64,000 nt of DNA from Amborella trichopoda. Taxonomy: Eukaryota; Streptophyta; Magnoliopsida; Amborellales; Amborellaceae. Position numbers and translations under genes: made by a program. Below are positions 11,090-23,160 of the stretch, one piece after another (the first letter of the stretch is position 1; the number at the start of each line of letters is the position of its first letter). A model generated the notes under the pieces. That model was not told the DNA's origin. It made no database searches and saw nothing but the letters and a program-made list of their open reading frames with translations. Where the stretch lies: assembly GCF_000471905.2 (NCBI RefSeq), contig NW_006496667.1:1964226-2028225 (forward strand). The letters are read 5' to 3'.

Positions 11090-12846
11090 GACTCTAGACT
11101 GTATAACCACAGTCCAAGCTATATGACCTTAAACCATAGTGCACATCCTGGCCACATGACGTTAAACTACTTTGCACAGGTCAAGAAGGCATGACCTTAA
11201 ACTGGACCCCACAATATGCACACATGCCCTTACATGCATCTTCATGCACGCCTTTCCCAACCGACACATTCGTACGCACACCACCTTCATTACCTTCCTA
11301 GTGAATCTCTTCGCTACCATTCATCATTCCCCAGTGAGTCTCACCCATGCTCACAAAATGATGTGTCATCCTGCCATCCATATTCACCGTCATCCATATT
11401 CACCGTCAGTTAGTGGGTCACCACTTTTCCACCCACCATTCATACATTATCCATCTTTTGTAGGTAGCCTCGTGCCATCTTCCCAAAATGAGCTAAAACC
11501 ACCACCATACTCGCTCCATGGCCTCCACAGACTGCCATCCATTACCACCACGGTCTAGTTGTATGACCTTAAACTGTAGTGCACGTCCTGATCACACGTT
11601 AAAAGGCTTCGTACAGGTCCCGAAGGCATGACCTTAAACATGCCTTCATAAAAAACAAAAGAAAAAAATAACGGGCATGGTGTATACTTGGACAAAGGAA
11701 TGCAATGAGTAAAAAATGATAGGTAGGCATGGTCACGAAACCATGAGTAAGAGAGTTCCGTGAAATTAAAATCCGGGTATGGTGAAAATTCGAAAGGGCA
11801 CCGTGAGTCAAAATGCAAAAAATAAGGGTGGACATGGCCAAAAGGTCATGGGTAAAAGAGCCCCAAGTAAAAGGCAATTGGTGAAAACCGTCTCTACGTC
11901 GTCACTTCCCATGTTTAAGTGAAAATCTGCAAAGGACACTTGGTGGGCCAATAAATAGGTTGATGCAGCGTTTGGCTCAATAGGTGGATTCAACCCACAC
12001 TTAAAGAGAAAGGTCCCTGACATCAGAAAACCCGGATATCGGGACCCAAAAATACGAGGTTCAAGGAAAAAAAATTCGGATAGCCTGAGACCATTCACAA
12101 AAAGGACTCGAAAGACAGAAAGCTCGCCATGACGACAAGACAAGTCTCATGAAGAAGAGTATTATTCCCACAAGGCCGCGAACACACTTCAAAGATGTTG
12201 AAGAAGCCCCAAGAAAGCCAAGTCAGCCATGACTTTGGACCTGTGATGCAGCAATTAGGATTGAATCCTTAGGGGCCTCCTCGAAAGATGAAGAGAGGTA
12301 TCTTGATTGTTGAAACTACAAAACAGTGGACAGGGGTTATACCCAAATTCGGTCACCTAGATAAACTAAGGTACCCTGCCTGCCAAGGAATAACTGGTGC
12401 ACAACACAGACGGACGCCAACCAAAGGCCTTCAGCAGACCATCTACAACGAGCAAAACAAAAACCTCAAAACGTGGACCAACAATAGAGGATACAAAAGC
12501 CATACTAAAATGGGAAAAATGCCCTTCATCACGACGCTCAACTGCAAGATGGGCTTGATTCCGACTTTCGTACAAAATCCTTAGCTTCAGAATCACAAAC
12601 AGTCCACACGAGGGTGAAGACTTTGATAGGATCCCTCAAAAAAGTCACCTCTCCCCCAAAAGTCTCTATGGATAGACTTGTACATTGCATCCAAACGTTT
12701 GAGCATCTTAGTTACAACATTGCGTGGATCTCCTCGGTGTTGACGTTGTCCTGCGGCTAGGAAGAAAAAAGTAATAAAGTCAAAGGAAATTTTCCAAATG
12801 TTGTCATTCTCACTTCCCTCAACGCACAACATTTGGTGGGGCATGC
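11090..12846 (+). mobile_element. E2 3' untranslated region with tandem repeats
   Basis: This is non-coding, repeat-rich sequence immediately before the E2 3' LTR. It contains two copies of a unit found inverted in the 70-bp array of E5 (11,120-11,200 and 11,555-11,640). It also has a block of GGGCATGG...GGTAAAA units at 11,640-11,930, shared with E4 (36,240-36,530) and, inverted, with E5 (43,440-43,745). A C-rich stretch fills 11,200-11,550, and the short ORFs there are composition artefacts. The region ends in GGTGGGGCATGC, a plausible polypurine tract, just before the LTR. Confidence 0.65.
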
Positions 12847-13236
12847 TGTTTGAAGACACTTTTTAGCACCTTGGTCTTTGATACGAAAAAAAAGAGGAAG
12901 CCGATCAATAAAGCCTCGACATACAGTGAAATTCTCAATAGTCTCATAATTTCTCTAGAAGCGTCAAAATGTTCTTAAACACTCCAAAAGGCCACCTTCT
13001 ATGTTTCGTCGTAATCCGACATATCTATTGCAGTCTAGACAAAGATACAATTTCAAAAAAATTAGCCGTTAGCACCCTGAAATGGATCCTGTAATTAGAA
13101 CTATATTTTTGGTGTGTTAAACATCTGTGAGACCACCACCATTGGATCTGACACGGTCGAGAACCCCTAAGGGTCAAGTTTTGGCTTAAACGGAAGTTCC
13201 AAGACAAACTTATGAGTGAAACATTTAAAAGGGGTA

Positions 13237-13261
13237 GGCCGCACGCTATTCTCGTGTGGCC
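13237..13261. promoter_or_regulatory. Conserved U3 dyad in E2 LTR
   Basis: GGCCGCAC, a 9-bp spacer, then GTGTGGCC, 25 bp in all. Arms pair with one G-T. The length is the same as in E1 and E3. Confidence 0.55.
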
Positions 13262-14154
13262 TTCCTGCACCAATCTCCATTAAAGGAAGTTGATGTGCAT
13301 AGACCCTAGCAAAGACTTCAATGACCCGTATCTCACTCATTCTGAGTCAGTTCGCTCTCAAATTTGGTGAGCGTGTTCGTCTAATCAAGACGAGCATTTT
13401 AATATGTGGTTCAACCCTTGACGATACCCGACCAGGGATGAAAACTAGAGAGAAGTTGCTAATTCGTGAAGACAGTTGCGAAAAATTCAGCAGCAGCATG
13501 CCTCACTCGAGCAATCATCTCTTGGTGCTCGTGTACTCGATCATTGTGAAACTAGATGCATTATGTACGTAAGGTATGGGGCTCTCTTTGGTTTGAACCC
13601 CGTGTAAGATGAACGGTTGGATTCAGCACATGAAGGCGTCAAATTAGCTGCAGATTTCAGCCGCCCGATTTCAAGATTCGACCAAAAACCCAAAACGAAG
13701 AAATCTTCATCTAGACACAAAATCGAGCTACGTTAATTGTAACGCGACTGTGACAGCATGCTCAGTACAATTCAATGAAGAAATAAAAAAAAAATCAAGA
13801 AACAAGCACATTATCGATCATAAGTCTTCAAGTTCTATACAAATTTTGAGTCGTATGATCGTAGCCTAAAAACGTGAGTCGGGGCTCACATTGGTATGAC
13901 ATCGTTCATCATCTCGAGCCTGAAAAGAAAGAAATCATCTTTCAGTCGAACGTACATCAGAGCAACCCCGAATCATCCATGTAAGATCACGCAAGTTCTA
14001 GGGCAGCAGTAGGGATTGAAATTTCATGTATTGTTGGGCCAGGGAAAAACAGTCCTTTTGCATCCAATTTTAAAATTTCTTTTAATTCAATTAAATTGTA
14101 ATTATCATCAATTTAGGTAGTTTTTGAGCGTCCATCCTTGTTTGGGCCCAATTG

Positions 14155-14162
14155 TATAAGTA
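14155..14162 (+). promoter_or_regulatory. E2 LTR TATA box
   Basis: TATAAGTA lies 8 bp after the palindrome TTGGGCCCAA, inside a module conserved with the E3 LTR. Confidence 0.6.
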
Positions 14163-14739
14163 CATGTTAAACACAATTGTCAAAGGAACTTGATTCTTTT
14201 AGCTCATCAATAAAATTTGAGAGTTTTTCACGTTCAAATTGTGAGTACATCTTGGAGAGAGGAGAGGAGAGAGAAGAAAAAGGTTGGTACCCTTCAATAA
14301 GGTAATTTTCTTTCTCCTCCTCTTTTCTCTCTCATCTTTCCTCATCTCATCTCTCTCTTTCTCTCCTCATCTCATCTTTCTCTTTCTCTCTCCTCCTCTC
14401 ATCTCTCTCTTTCTCTCTCCTCATGTCATCTCTATTTCTCTCTCCTCCTCTTATCTCTCTCTTTGTCTCTATCTCTCTCTCTCCTCTCGTCTATATCTCT
14501 CTTTCCATTTTCCTCTCTAATCTTCTTTATCCACATTCCTTCTCTCACTTCTATCTTTCCTTTCTTTCTTCTTTACTTTTCTTCTCTCTCCCTCTTCTCT
14601 CTGTTTCCTCTCTGTTCTTTCATGGTGGAGCTTATCACCTGACATGATGTATTCGTGTTTCTAAGATCTAAACAGTGAGCGGCGACTTAACCTGAGTGGC
14701 GGGCCGGGCTTCTGTAAAAGTTTCCTTGTCTTTCTCTCT

Positions 14740-15425
14740 ATCATGGACGGCAAATGCTCATCGCCACTCATGTTTTCTCCCACTTCTTAAACCCCTGTCA
14801 TGGATAGCGGATGTCATCGCCATCCATGTTTTCTCCCATTCCTTTTCTTTTCTGTCATGTACGGGAGAAGTTCATCGCCATTCATGTTCTCTCTCTTCTA
14901 ACTCCTCCAACATGGATGGCAGATGTCATCATCGCCCATGTTTTTTATCTTCCTCTTCTCTTTTATCTTGGACGGCAGAAGCTCACCGCCGTCTATGTTT
15001 TTTCTCTCTTAGTGTCTGTCGTGGATAGCGGATGTCATCGCCGCCCATGTCTTCTCTTTCTTCTAATTCCTCCAACATGGACGGCGATGACTCGCTCTGA
15101 ATTTCTCTATCATGGACAATGGATGTCATCGCTACTAATGCCTTCTCTATCTTTTAATTCCTCTATAATGAACCGCCAATGTCATCACCACTCATGTCTT
15201 CTCTCTCTTCTAATTCCTCTGTCATGGACAGTGGAAGCTCATCGCCATCCATGTTTTCCCTCTCTTCTCTTCTCTGTCATGGATGGTGGATGCTCATCAT
15301 TGTCCACATTTTCTCTATATTCTCACACCTTTGTCATCGACGGCAGAAGGTCATCGCCATCCATGTTTCCTTCTACTTTCTCTCTCCTTTGTCATGGATG
15401 GCGGAAGTTCATCGCTGCCCGTGTT
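14740..15425. repeat. E2 LTR hairpin array, ~55-58-bp period, about 13 units
   Basis: Units at about 14,742, 14,799, 14,856, 14,911, 14,968, 15,019, 15,077, 15,111, 15,168, 15,223, 15,278, 15,338 and 15,393 carry CATGGAnGGC-type left arms and GCCATCCATG-type right arms, joined by pyrimidine-rich spacers. The array occupies the same place in the LTR as the E1 and E3 arrays. Long serine/proline/leucine ORFs across it (14,811-15,650) follow from the low-complexity spacers and are not genes. Confidence 0.8.
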
Positions 15426-16304
15426 CCCCTCTCTCTTTTCTTCCCCTTTCTTCTTCCTTCTTCCCCCTTTTCTCTTCTTTCTAACTGCTCCTTTCTTCTA
15501 CTTTTTCTCTCTCTCTCAATCCTTTCTTGTTCTCACTTGCACCATATTGGTAGTACTGTGCATGCCTTTTCCTCTCTCTTTCTTTTATCTCTTCTTATTC
15601 TTTCCCTTTCGTTTGATCAAGAGAGGCTAAGTCAAACACTTCCATGGTAGTCTCGTTGTCCAGCAGTAATGTTGTTGTGCCGGTTTTAGCCACCTTGCCC
15701 TCCTTATTGCCACGATAGGTTAGTCATCATGCCAAGCTGGTCGTTGATCGTTCTGTCATCTAGTAGTATTGCTGTTGTGTCAGTCTAGATACTGTGCATG
15801 TCTTGCTACCACGACAGGTCAATCACTTGCTGGTCTAGCTATTGTGTTAGTCTAGCCACCTAATCAAATCTTTATCTTCCCCATTCTTCTATTATATCTC
15901 TTTATTCTTCTTTCATCTATTATCTTCCACTTTTTCTTCTTCTAAATGTGCATGACTATGTGCATTTGCCCAAAGATAAGGAGGAGTCACTTGACCCACT
16001 TATTTTGTAAATTAACCATGCGTGTGTGATTGCAGAAACAAGAGAGTACAAGCCAAGGGAGGCGATTCCAAATCAGTTCTACTACTGGGGAGCTTTCTTT
16101 GTGATCTAAGAGGGTGCCCACGCTAGCCAGCTCGAGTAAGTTCTGAACCCACCTTAAATTCCTCTCTTATCAGTTGGTATATCTGCTCTGGCTCCTGAGC
16201 GAGGTTCTCGAGAGAGCGATCTCAAATTCCCGTGTTCCCTGAAAATTGAGATGCGTGCTGCCTGATCATCTGGATCCGAAGTGCTAGATCAAGGCACCTT
16301 ACCA

Positions 16305-17384
16305 AGCATATTCTGACAACATGGTCCACATGTCTAGAGATGACATAAGTTATCAAATATGTGGTACCGCAATATTGCATGAGGGTGTGAGACTGATGCC
16401 TATGCACACTGGTTGGAGGATTACTAGTCAGGGATACTGAGAAGTTGATCACCACTGGAAAGGGGAGAACTGCAACTAGCACCAAGATACCAAGCAGAGG
16501 AAGATCATCAGGGCTCCTCCTCTAAGCGAGATTTTTTCCTTGGACTAGCCCTTGAACTGGCAAGGTTTTAGGATATCCCAAGAGATAGCAGCGAACAACT
16601 CTTCACCATAGCTTTTTGTCATGGAGAAGAATACGGGGAGCCTTTTTGACAACCTCACCTTTATCTTTCAATGGAGGGAAGGTCGAAAGGTCCCTAGTCA
16701 TGAAGGGTGCCTGATTTAAGACTTGAATGCACTGATAGGGAGTGCGGCCCGCACAACGCTCTTGTTGAAGGCTCTTCTTGAGAGGGAAGTTTTGAGGCGA
16801 TTGCTCCTTCGACAGCAAGAGGGTAGAAAAGGAAGAGCGCTGCCCCCACTGAAACTTGCACACCGACTCAGGCTGCCAGACCTACTCCAAAATGCACGAG
16901 TGCGAAACTTTCTGTCATTGTAGAATCAGAGGATAGCACTTCATGTTCTGGCTCCTCCGGTTCGTTCGCTACTCTTTTTGAGTCACCTTTGCCCTTTCTT
17001 CATTATCTTCTACCTCTCTTGAGTTGCTTTCTACCTCTTCCGATACCGAGGTAGAGGACTCCGGCCCCTCTGAGCCCATCATCATTGTTTCTGATAGAGA
17101 GGGGACACCTGAGCTAGGGTGGTGCCCGAGGTTCCAAGAACGTCCCCTGAGTTTGGTCTGGCTCCAATGGAGATCGATGGGGCTAAAGATGAAGGTCTTG
17201 ATGTTGATGTCCAAGGAGAGGAACCCATAATTGGTAAGTCCTCTGAACCTTAGGAGAATGCTGCCCCAACCAAGGCTGAGGTGGTAGTCATGGGCTTTGA
17301 AGTCCAAAGCATCCCCCTGGAGGAGGGACCTATGATTGATGAGGTTCCTGAGCATTAGGAAGCTGCTACCCCTGGTGATGAGTT
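16305..17384. other. Segment between E2 LTR and the coiled-coil ORF
   Basis: Short frames on both strands, none longer than about 130 residues. A plus frame at 16,723-16,923 and a minus frame at 17,355-16,969 show no recognisable domain. It may be the decayed N-terminal part of the accessory ORF that follows, since stops separate otherwise acidic plus-strand segments. Confidence 0.4.
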
Positions 17385-18683
17385 ATGGGTGATGTAGGCC
17401 ATTCTCAGGTAGGAAATCTTGAGGGTTCAGAGACAGTGGCGCTAGAGAGTGCGGATCCAGAAGAAGAAGTAGTCAAGGTTTCGGTTGTCAGGGATGTGGA
17501 CCCAGTAGAAGAGGCCGCAACCGAGGCTAAAGGCCAAAGGGAGGAGGTAGGCCGTGAAGTTGTCGAGGCTGAGTTGGCAATTGAAGAGGTTGAAGGGCAA
17601 GGAGAAGAGGCTAGCCGTGAACTTATTGAGGCCATGCTAGAGGGTGAGAGGCAAGGAGAAAATGTTGCTTTGGATCATGATGAGACCAGAATGGTGGCCT
17701 TAACAAGTGAAGGTCAAGGTGATGAGGTTGTTGCTGACCTTATGGAGACTACCCTAGCAAATGAGGGGCAAGGAGAAGAATTTGGGCCTGAAGGGGCTGA
17801 GCCTGCTGCGATTGATGTGGTGGTTCCAGTGGTTGAGAGCTAAGGAGAAGCTCAGCGTGAGACTGTGATTTAGGGCCTAGGGGTAGAATCTTATCCTGAG
17901 AGGGCTAAGCCTGATGAGAGCAAGGCCGTGAGTGAAGGGTCAGGTGAGGAGGCTAATGTTGATGAGACCGAGTAGCCCGAGACTGGGGGCTCTCTCTGAA
18001 TCTGAGGAGTCTAAGGCTTTAGGATTTGTGATCGCTCCAAAAGAGCCAATGACTCACATGGCTATTATCCCTTCGAGCCCAGCTGTTGAGATCGAAGCTT
18101 CTTACATCTTGGTGGCCCTAGCAACACTGTCCAGGCCTAGTTTCAGAGGGATGCCTAGCATAATTGTGGACATGCTTCGCTTGGGTGTTCAGAGACTGAA
18201 GGATATGTCTCTTACTGAACTTGACAATGCAATCTACAAGTTATGGCAGATTTCCCTTCTAGAGGGCGCACTAGAGGTCCTCCAGTACTTTGATGGCGCC
18301 ATAAATGAGCTGAAGGGATGGCGAATAAAGGAACTTGAACAAGAGGCAGTACCACAACAATTAGGGGATTCTCATTTGGCCTCTTTGGAAGCCTCTCTCA
18401 TGTGTCATCGTGAATCAATTGAGGCCCATACACAGAGGAGGGATGGTACGTCTTCTCGGAGATCGCCTGCTACAACAGAATGACGGCCCTGAAAACAGAT
18501 ATAAGAAGGATGCGGGAGGAGTTTGATGGGCTTGAGAAAGAGGTGAAAGCTTGGGAAACAGTAGATGAGGTCTTAGCCAAGAAAGTATCATGTCTTGACT
18601 ATGCCCTGGGGAAGGAAACCGCCTCTTTGGAAGTAGAGACACAATTGGTGCTTGATGTGAGAAGACGTATGGAGCATTCCTAG
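17385..18683 (+). pseudogene. Acidic-repeat and coiled-coil accessory ORF of E3
   Basis: Three plus-strand frames (17,385-17,843; 17,932-18,483; 18,480-18,683) appear to be one broken ORF. The first is very acidic and repeats a phrase like EGQGEEVxxELxEAxLA about four times (residues 45-140). The second contains SFRGMPSIIVDMLRLGVQRLKDMSLTEL and a helical LEGALEVLQYFDGAINELKG. The third is heptad-like, suggesting a coiled coil. No catalytic motif is visible. It converges on the E3 gag-protease genes, as does the analogous E4 ORF (32,553-33,500, minus). I infer a Tat-type antisense accessory gene. A captured host coiled-coil gene is the alternative. Confidence 0.5.
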
Positions 18684-19141
18684 GCTTCTTCTGTTGCATC
18701 TAGAATGAAGATCAATGAGATCATTAATCGTTTTTAAGGTGTAATTTTTTGTCCTTTTTTCCTTTTTCTTTCTTTGAATAATGACACTTGTAATGATCTC
18801 TGAATTCATGAATGAAGTACTTCTCTATTTCTTTTATCTCATTCTAATGCATGACTTTATTCTTTCTTTTTGCTTCACGCATCACATATCTCGCTCTTGG
18901 GTAGGCCACGCTTCAGGGAATTCATTGTTTCTACCCTTTTGCTAAGGAAAACCCTAAGCCTTGTTTTGTCCTTTGACAAACTATTGTGGTTTCAATGACC
19001 TCAAATGGGGAACGGTTGCTTCTTCTCCTCTTAAGGTTTTGTTGGACGGGGGCTCATAATTCATTCTTCTCATTATTTGATGAGCTTGCTCACTGTAAAT
19101 AGTCCAATTAGGAGGAGCTTTGGCTTCTATTCAAGGCACAT
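18684..19141. other. Intergenic stretch between convergent ORFs
   Basis: AT-rich sequence follows the coiled-coil stop, with T-rich runs and AATAATGA near 18,777 that could serve as a plant polyadenylation signal for the plus-strand ORF. I see no other gene. Confidence 0.4.
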
Positions 19142-19459
19142 TCACCTCAAGTCGTCATATCCCTTGGTCTCAGGCACGAACTCCTTTAGATGTTTTGAAG
19201 CGATACGTATGACTTCCAACTGGTTCAGGAGACTATGAACATCGCTTGTCAACTCTATCAAGGGATCCTGCTCTTGAAAACGAGAGGGCTGTGCTTTTTT
19301 GAACTGCTCTCCTCCTATTGAATTAGGGAAGCGCAGGACTTGTAGCTGAATACTGGCCTGAGCTGACCCTGCAGTGGGACAAGGAGCATCTTCTTTGCTT
19401 AGGGAAGCTGGGGTTTGGATTACCTTTCGCGGTGGCTGGTGCGCCATTTCTGCTTTCAA
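19142..19459 (-). pseudogene. E3 post-protease linker
   Basis: A 105-residue frame, overlapping the protease frame by 4 bp, contains DPLIELTSDVHSLLNQLEVIRIASKHLKEFVPETKGYDDLR. It corresponds to the linker between protease and RT in Tat pol. No RT follows, so pol is truncated here. Confidence 0.55.
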
Positions 19460-20490
19460 GAGTGCAATGGGGACATGCGGGACTTTTTAATCTTCAGACA
19501 GAAAGCGGAAGGGGAAGCTTGATCTTCAGATAAAGATGGAGTTTCCTCAAGGGTGCTAGATGGCATACTGGGATGAATGGGAGGCAGAGGGAGGATTTTT
19601 CCCTGTCTTTCCTCTTCTTTGATCATGTTCACAAGTGTTCGCCCGATGTCCTCCACATCTTCATGAGGCGAAGGTTCTGTCTTCCTCACAAACTTGTGAT
19701 CACCATCATTTGGATTTTGGGATGACACCGACTCTGTGAAGTAATACTTGGCATCAGCATAGTGAGTTTTGACCATAGGAAATNNNNNNNNNNNNNNNNN
19801 NNNNNNNNNNNNNNNNNNNNNGGGATGAATGGGAGGCAGAGGGAGGATTTTTCCCTGTCTTTCCTCTTCTTTGATCATGTTCACAAGTGTTCGCCCGATG
19901 TCCTCCACATCTTCATGAGGCGAAGGTTCTGTCTTCCTCACAAACTTGTGATCACCATCATTTGGATTTTGGGATGACACCGACTCTGTGAAGTAATACT
20001 TGGCATCAGCATAGTGAGTTTTGACCATAGGAAATTGTCTTTTATCAGCATAGACCGTATTCCATCTCCCATCTCTACTATTCTTGAAAAATTGGTGCAA
20101 TGTTGATGGAACTATCCCCTGATCATGGAGCCACGAGCAGCTGAGAAGGATGTTGCAGGACGTGTCAGTGTCGACTACTTGAAATTGTGTGTAATAATTT
20201 AATTCACTGATCTTGAGACGAAGGTGGACTATGCCAGCCGGCTTCTCTCTTGATTGGTTGAAACCCAGGAGTGTGACATAAGTTAGAGTAAGGTCTTCAG
20301 ACCCTAATCTCAATCGATTGAGAATTCTCCTTGGGAGGACGTTGACTGCAGACCCTCCATCCAACATAATTCGGTTGATGGGGAATTGACTAGTCACAAA
20401 GAGAGGGTGACTGTGAAATTTTGCACCCAATTGAAGGTCCTTCTCTAAGAAAGTGATTGCCAGACATCCATTCAGGATCGCTGGGTCCAC
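19456..20490 (-). pseudogene. E3 aspartic protease domain, interrupted by an assembly gap
   Basis: The frame begins DPAILNGCLAITFLEKDLQLGAKFHSHPLF. It carries the active-site block NRIMLDGGSAVNVLPRRIL at about residues 38-56 and later CNILLSCSWLHDQGIVPSTLHQFFK, the flap and second conserved block of retroviral-type proteases. Asp-Gly-Gly in place of Asp-Ser/Thr-Gly is usual for Tat proteases. It would cleave the Gag-Pol polyprotein. Residues 223-235 are undetermined (N run), and the sequence on both sides is the same 214-bp block. Block plus gap is 252 bp, exactly 84 codons, so the frame stays open with or without the extra copy. Confidence 0.8.
19570..20035. repeat. Exact 214-bp duplication flanking a 38-N gap
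   Basis: 19,570-19,783 and 19,822-20,035 are identical over 214 bp, and the 38 Ns at 19,784-19,821 are all that lies between them. Everything else in the window is heavily diverged, so a perfect duplication touching both gap edges is best read as two overlapping contig ends that were scaffolded without merging. Confidence 0.85.
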
Positions 20491-20776
20491 CTCATGGATT
20501 CCACCTCAACCTCTTACACATCTAGATCAGAAAGAGCCTAAACCAGAGCCATACGGTAATCCCTTGATAGCATGAGAGCATCATAGATGCTAAGAAGGGC
20601 TGGCAACTTCCTCAGGTGCCCTATCTCATCATATTTTACCTTTTCCTCGTTAGCCTTTTGTGCTCTTGGTCCTGCCACTGGTTTGGTTGAGGAGCAGGTT
20701 TAGGTGGAGGAGGTTTATTTTGGGCTGCTGACTGGCTTGGTTGTGTGGCCGAATTTTTTTCGGTGATCTGGGTGGT
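20491..20776 (-). other. E3 protease upstream linker, no clear frame
   Basis: Degenerate continuation of the polyprotein. By position it matches the E5 segment reading LLRIYDALMLSNDLRMALVKALSSLEVYE before its protease. Stops prevent a continuous frame. Confidence 0.45.
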
Positions 20777-21511
20777 TTAGGTGATAGGGATTTGTTTTAG
20801 TGGACTGGAGATTTGAGGCTGAGAATTAAGAGGTGGTTGGGTATATGGGTCCAAAGGCATCCCAGGGAATTTGAGGATAGGTGGATTGCCCAGGGTATTT
20901 GGGCGAGGAATCATCTCAGGACTCTTGAGGATGAGTGGATTGTCTAGGGTATTTGGGTAAGGAAAAAGTGATGGACAAGGAAACTTCAGGACCTTTAGCT
21001 TCCGAGGTAGATGTTGTAGCGTTTTCCTTGACCTCAGGCTCATTTCCTTTGTGCTAGGTAATTCTTTTGAGATCTTCACCATATGACTGGCTTCCTGAGA
21101 ATAGAAGCTCTGTCCTTTCAATTCTTTCAGCCTCTGCTCAAAGTCGGGCTTAGGGGGCCACTGGGGTTTCTTGAACTTTGACCTCCTATGCTTCTTTGTT
21201 GAAGAATATGGCTCTACCTTAGCTTGAGCCACCAGAGCTGCAGCGACTTCCAGCAATCCAGCCGCCATGGCTAGCGTCCTTCTCAGCTGCCTCTGATGCA
21301 TCCTGCTAATATTGGTTCCTTCGAGTTCTCTGTCAAGGGCCTCGAAGTCTGGACATTCCACAGTTGTACCTGCAGGAGACATAAAAGAGGAAGGAGAAGC
21401 AGAAGAAGAGGAAGAAGAAAAAGAGGCGTTAATAGGTGAAGGACTTTTAAGGTCATCGCTCTTGTTAGACCGACTTGGGTAGATTTTTACATCATCATCA
21501 GAGTTGGACAT
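20777..21511 (-). pseudogene. E3 gag-protease linker ORF
   Basis: A 244-residue open frame starts with an acidic/serine segment (SNSDDDVKIYPSRSNKSDDLK). It continues through a helical ECPDFEALDRELEGTNISRMHQRQLRRTLAMAAGLLEVAAALVAQAKVE, a basic KKHRRSKFKKPQWPPKPDFEQRLKELKGQSFYSQEASHMVKIS, and a proline-rich tail with three NTLxNPxILKxP repeats. No enzyme motif is visible. The same linker, more decayed, occurs in E1 (4,116-5,100) and E5 (about 51,700-51,970), so it is a conserved part of this family's polyprotein. Confidence 0.6.
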
Positions 21512-21901
21512 GTGGGGGGAGTCTTTTTGTCATTTCCCATGCTTAGAACATTGGGGGTGCTTTTAATGTCGTCACCCTCATTGGACGTGCCCCAAGTAGA
21601 AGATGGCCCAAGCATATCCTCCTGATGAGATGAGGGAGGAAGGATGATCGCACCGGGGATGAAGTCCTATAAGGTTGGCAATGGGGGAAGAGGCTTGAGA
21701 AATTCTTGCTTAACTGGTGGTTGAGCAGTCTTGTTTCTCAAGCGAGCAACCCTTGGTGCCCTTCTCCTGGTTTTCATTAGAAGTGCTTGATTTGTATCTC
21801 TAGGTTTGTGAACAGCCCAAACTTGACGGACTGCCGCTCATTTTAAGGACTTGAGTCTGCTTCGCCCGTGGTAGACTCTCCATGGTTGGGAAGTCGAGGG
21901 T

Positions 21902-23160
21902 TCAGTAGGGGCCATCAACATGAGATTCTTGCACTAAAGCATTCTCGTGGATGGGATCATTGACTTGTGGGTGGTGTTCCACGGCAGCGTAAGCATTGTG
22001 ACCTCTTTGCACCATCGTTGCGACTATTGGTTCGAACCCATAACATTTGCTCAAGTTGTGGCCCCATATCTGATGGTACAAGCGCCGATGATTCTCGGTT
22101 ACCTGAGCAAGGCGCATGGGTTGCCTTGCCAGCTTTGGAGTAACGAGCCCTTGTTGGAGCATCATGCCGAGCCTGAAGGAGATTTGATGGTTGCTCATCA
22201 AAAGAGTGTGGGCCTTCACTTTCCTCCTGCAGTGTCACCACGTGGGAATCCTCAGTTGCCCCGAATGCTCTCTTAAGCTCTTCGAGCTTTATCTAACCCT
22301 TCTAGATCAAAGCCTCAATGATGTCCTTGAGTGTGTAGCATTCGTCTGTGGGGTGGATTATCCTCTAATGATAAGCACAATAGCTTGTGTGGGCATCAAG
22401 TCAGGCATGATCAGGAAACTTGCTCTAGGGGAGCTCAATCATGTTCTGCTCCAGTAATAACTGGAGTAGTGCAGGAACCCATTCCTTCTAAAAAGGATAA
22501 ACCTTATTCTTTTGTTTGGCCCAATAATCATCTTGATTAAGGTTTGCAGGTTGCGGTACCCAGTTATATGACTGTTGTTGTTTTCCTACTTGTGGTGCTT
22601 TCGTTGTGCCTACCCCTTTGGAGAGGTCCAAAGATTGGGAGGCGGCCTCTTTTGGATCACTGATGGTGATGACTGTGTTGATTACCACTTTTTGTTGATT
22701 GCCTTGGGCATTGGTCTGAGAGCAACCAATTCCCCGGTTGTTTTTCGAGCTCGCAGACTGTTGTCATGACCCGCCATGGTGGCGTGACAAGCTTTCTTTG
22801 CAAACTAACTTAAAGATCAGCTCTAACATGGAGGTCGGATTGGAGGGCTCAACATGTAGAGCAATCTCAGGTCGCATGTTTTGCACACAGGTTTGAACTA
22901 CTTCCTTCTCAGGCATGGGGTTAGGATGGCGAGCAGCCAAATCCCTTCATCTTGTTATGAATTGATCCATGGGTTCGTCTGGTTCCTGAATCAAGGTGAG
23001 AAGCTCGATGGTTTGGACCGCTCTCTCGACCTCATAGAAGTGTTGGTGGAATAGTTTCCATCCAAGTATGTACTGAATTCGGGGGAAGCTGAGCATAGCA
23101 CTAAAAATCCAGGCCATCAAGGGTTTCAACAAACTGATGGAGAAGGAGTCTCCCATCAGC
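21902..23160 (-). pseudogene. E3 gag core and zinc-knuckle region
   Basis: The core at 23,156-22,947 reads KLFHQHFYEVERAVQTIELLTLIQEPDEPMDQFITR, closely matching E1 gag, and continues in another frame with NMRPEIALHVE-like residues. Around 22,420-22,320 the CxxH-H-C segment and LKDIIEALI follow. 22,241-21,902 holds gag C-terminal remnants in two frames. It would build the virus-like particle. Frameshifts and stops make it inactive. Confidence 0.7.

Larger units (their letters stand above)
12847..16304 (+). repeat. E2 3' LTR (3.46 kb)
   Basis: It starts TGTTTGAAGACAC at 12,847 and ends TTACCA at 16,304. It is homologous, in inverted orientation, to the E1 and E3 LTRs along its length: the U3 dyad (13,237), the conserved enhancer-like block (13,360-13,395), the TATA box (14,155), the hairpin array (14,740-15,425) and the U5 end. 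No primer-binding site follows it, so it is a 3' LTR (or solo LTR) and not a 5' LTR. Confidence 0.75.

Noticed and set aside
14284-15650. Long Ser/Leu/Pro ORFs over the E2 LTR, up to 279 residues
   Set aside because: They translate pyrimidine-rich spacers and hairpin repeats in several frames at once; no domain and no codon bias.
11090-16304. A single 5.2-kb LTR for E2
   Set aside because: E1, E3, E4 and E5 LTRs all begin with the TGT... sequence aligned to 12,847, so 11,090-12,846 is 3' UTR, not LTR.
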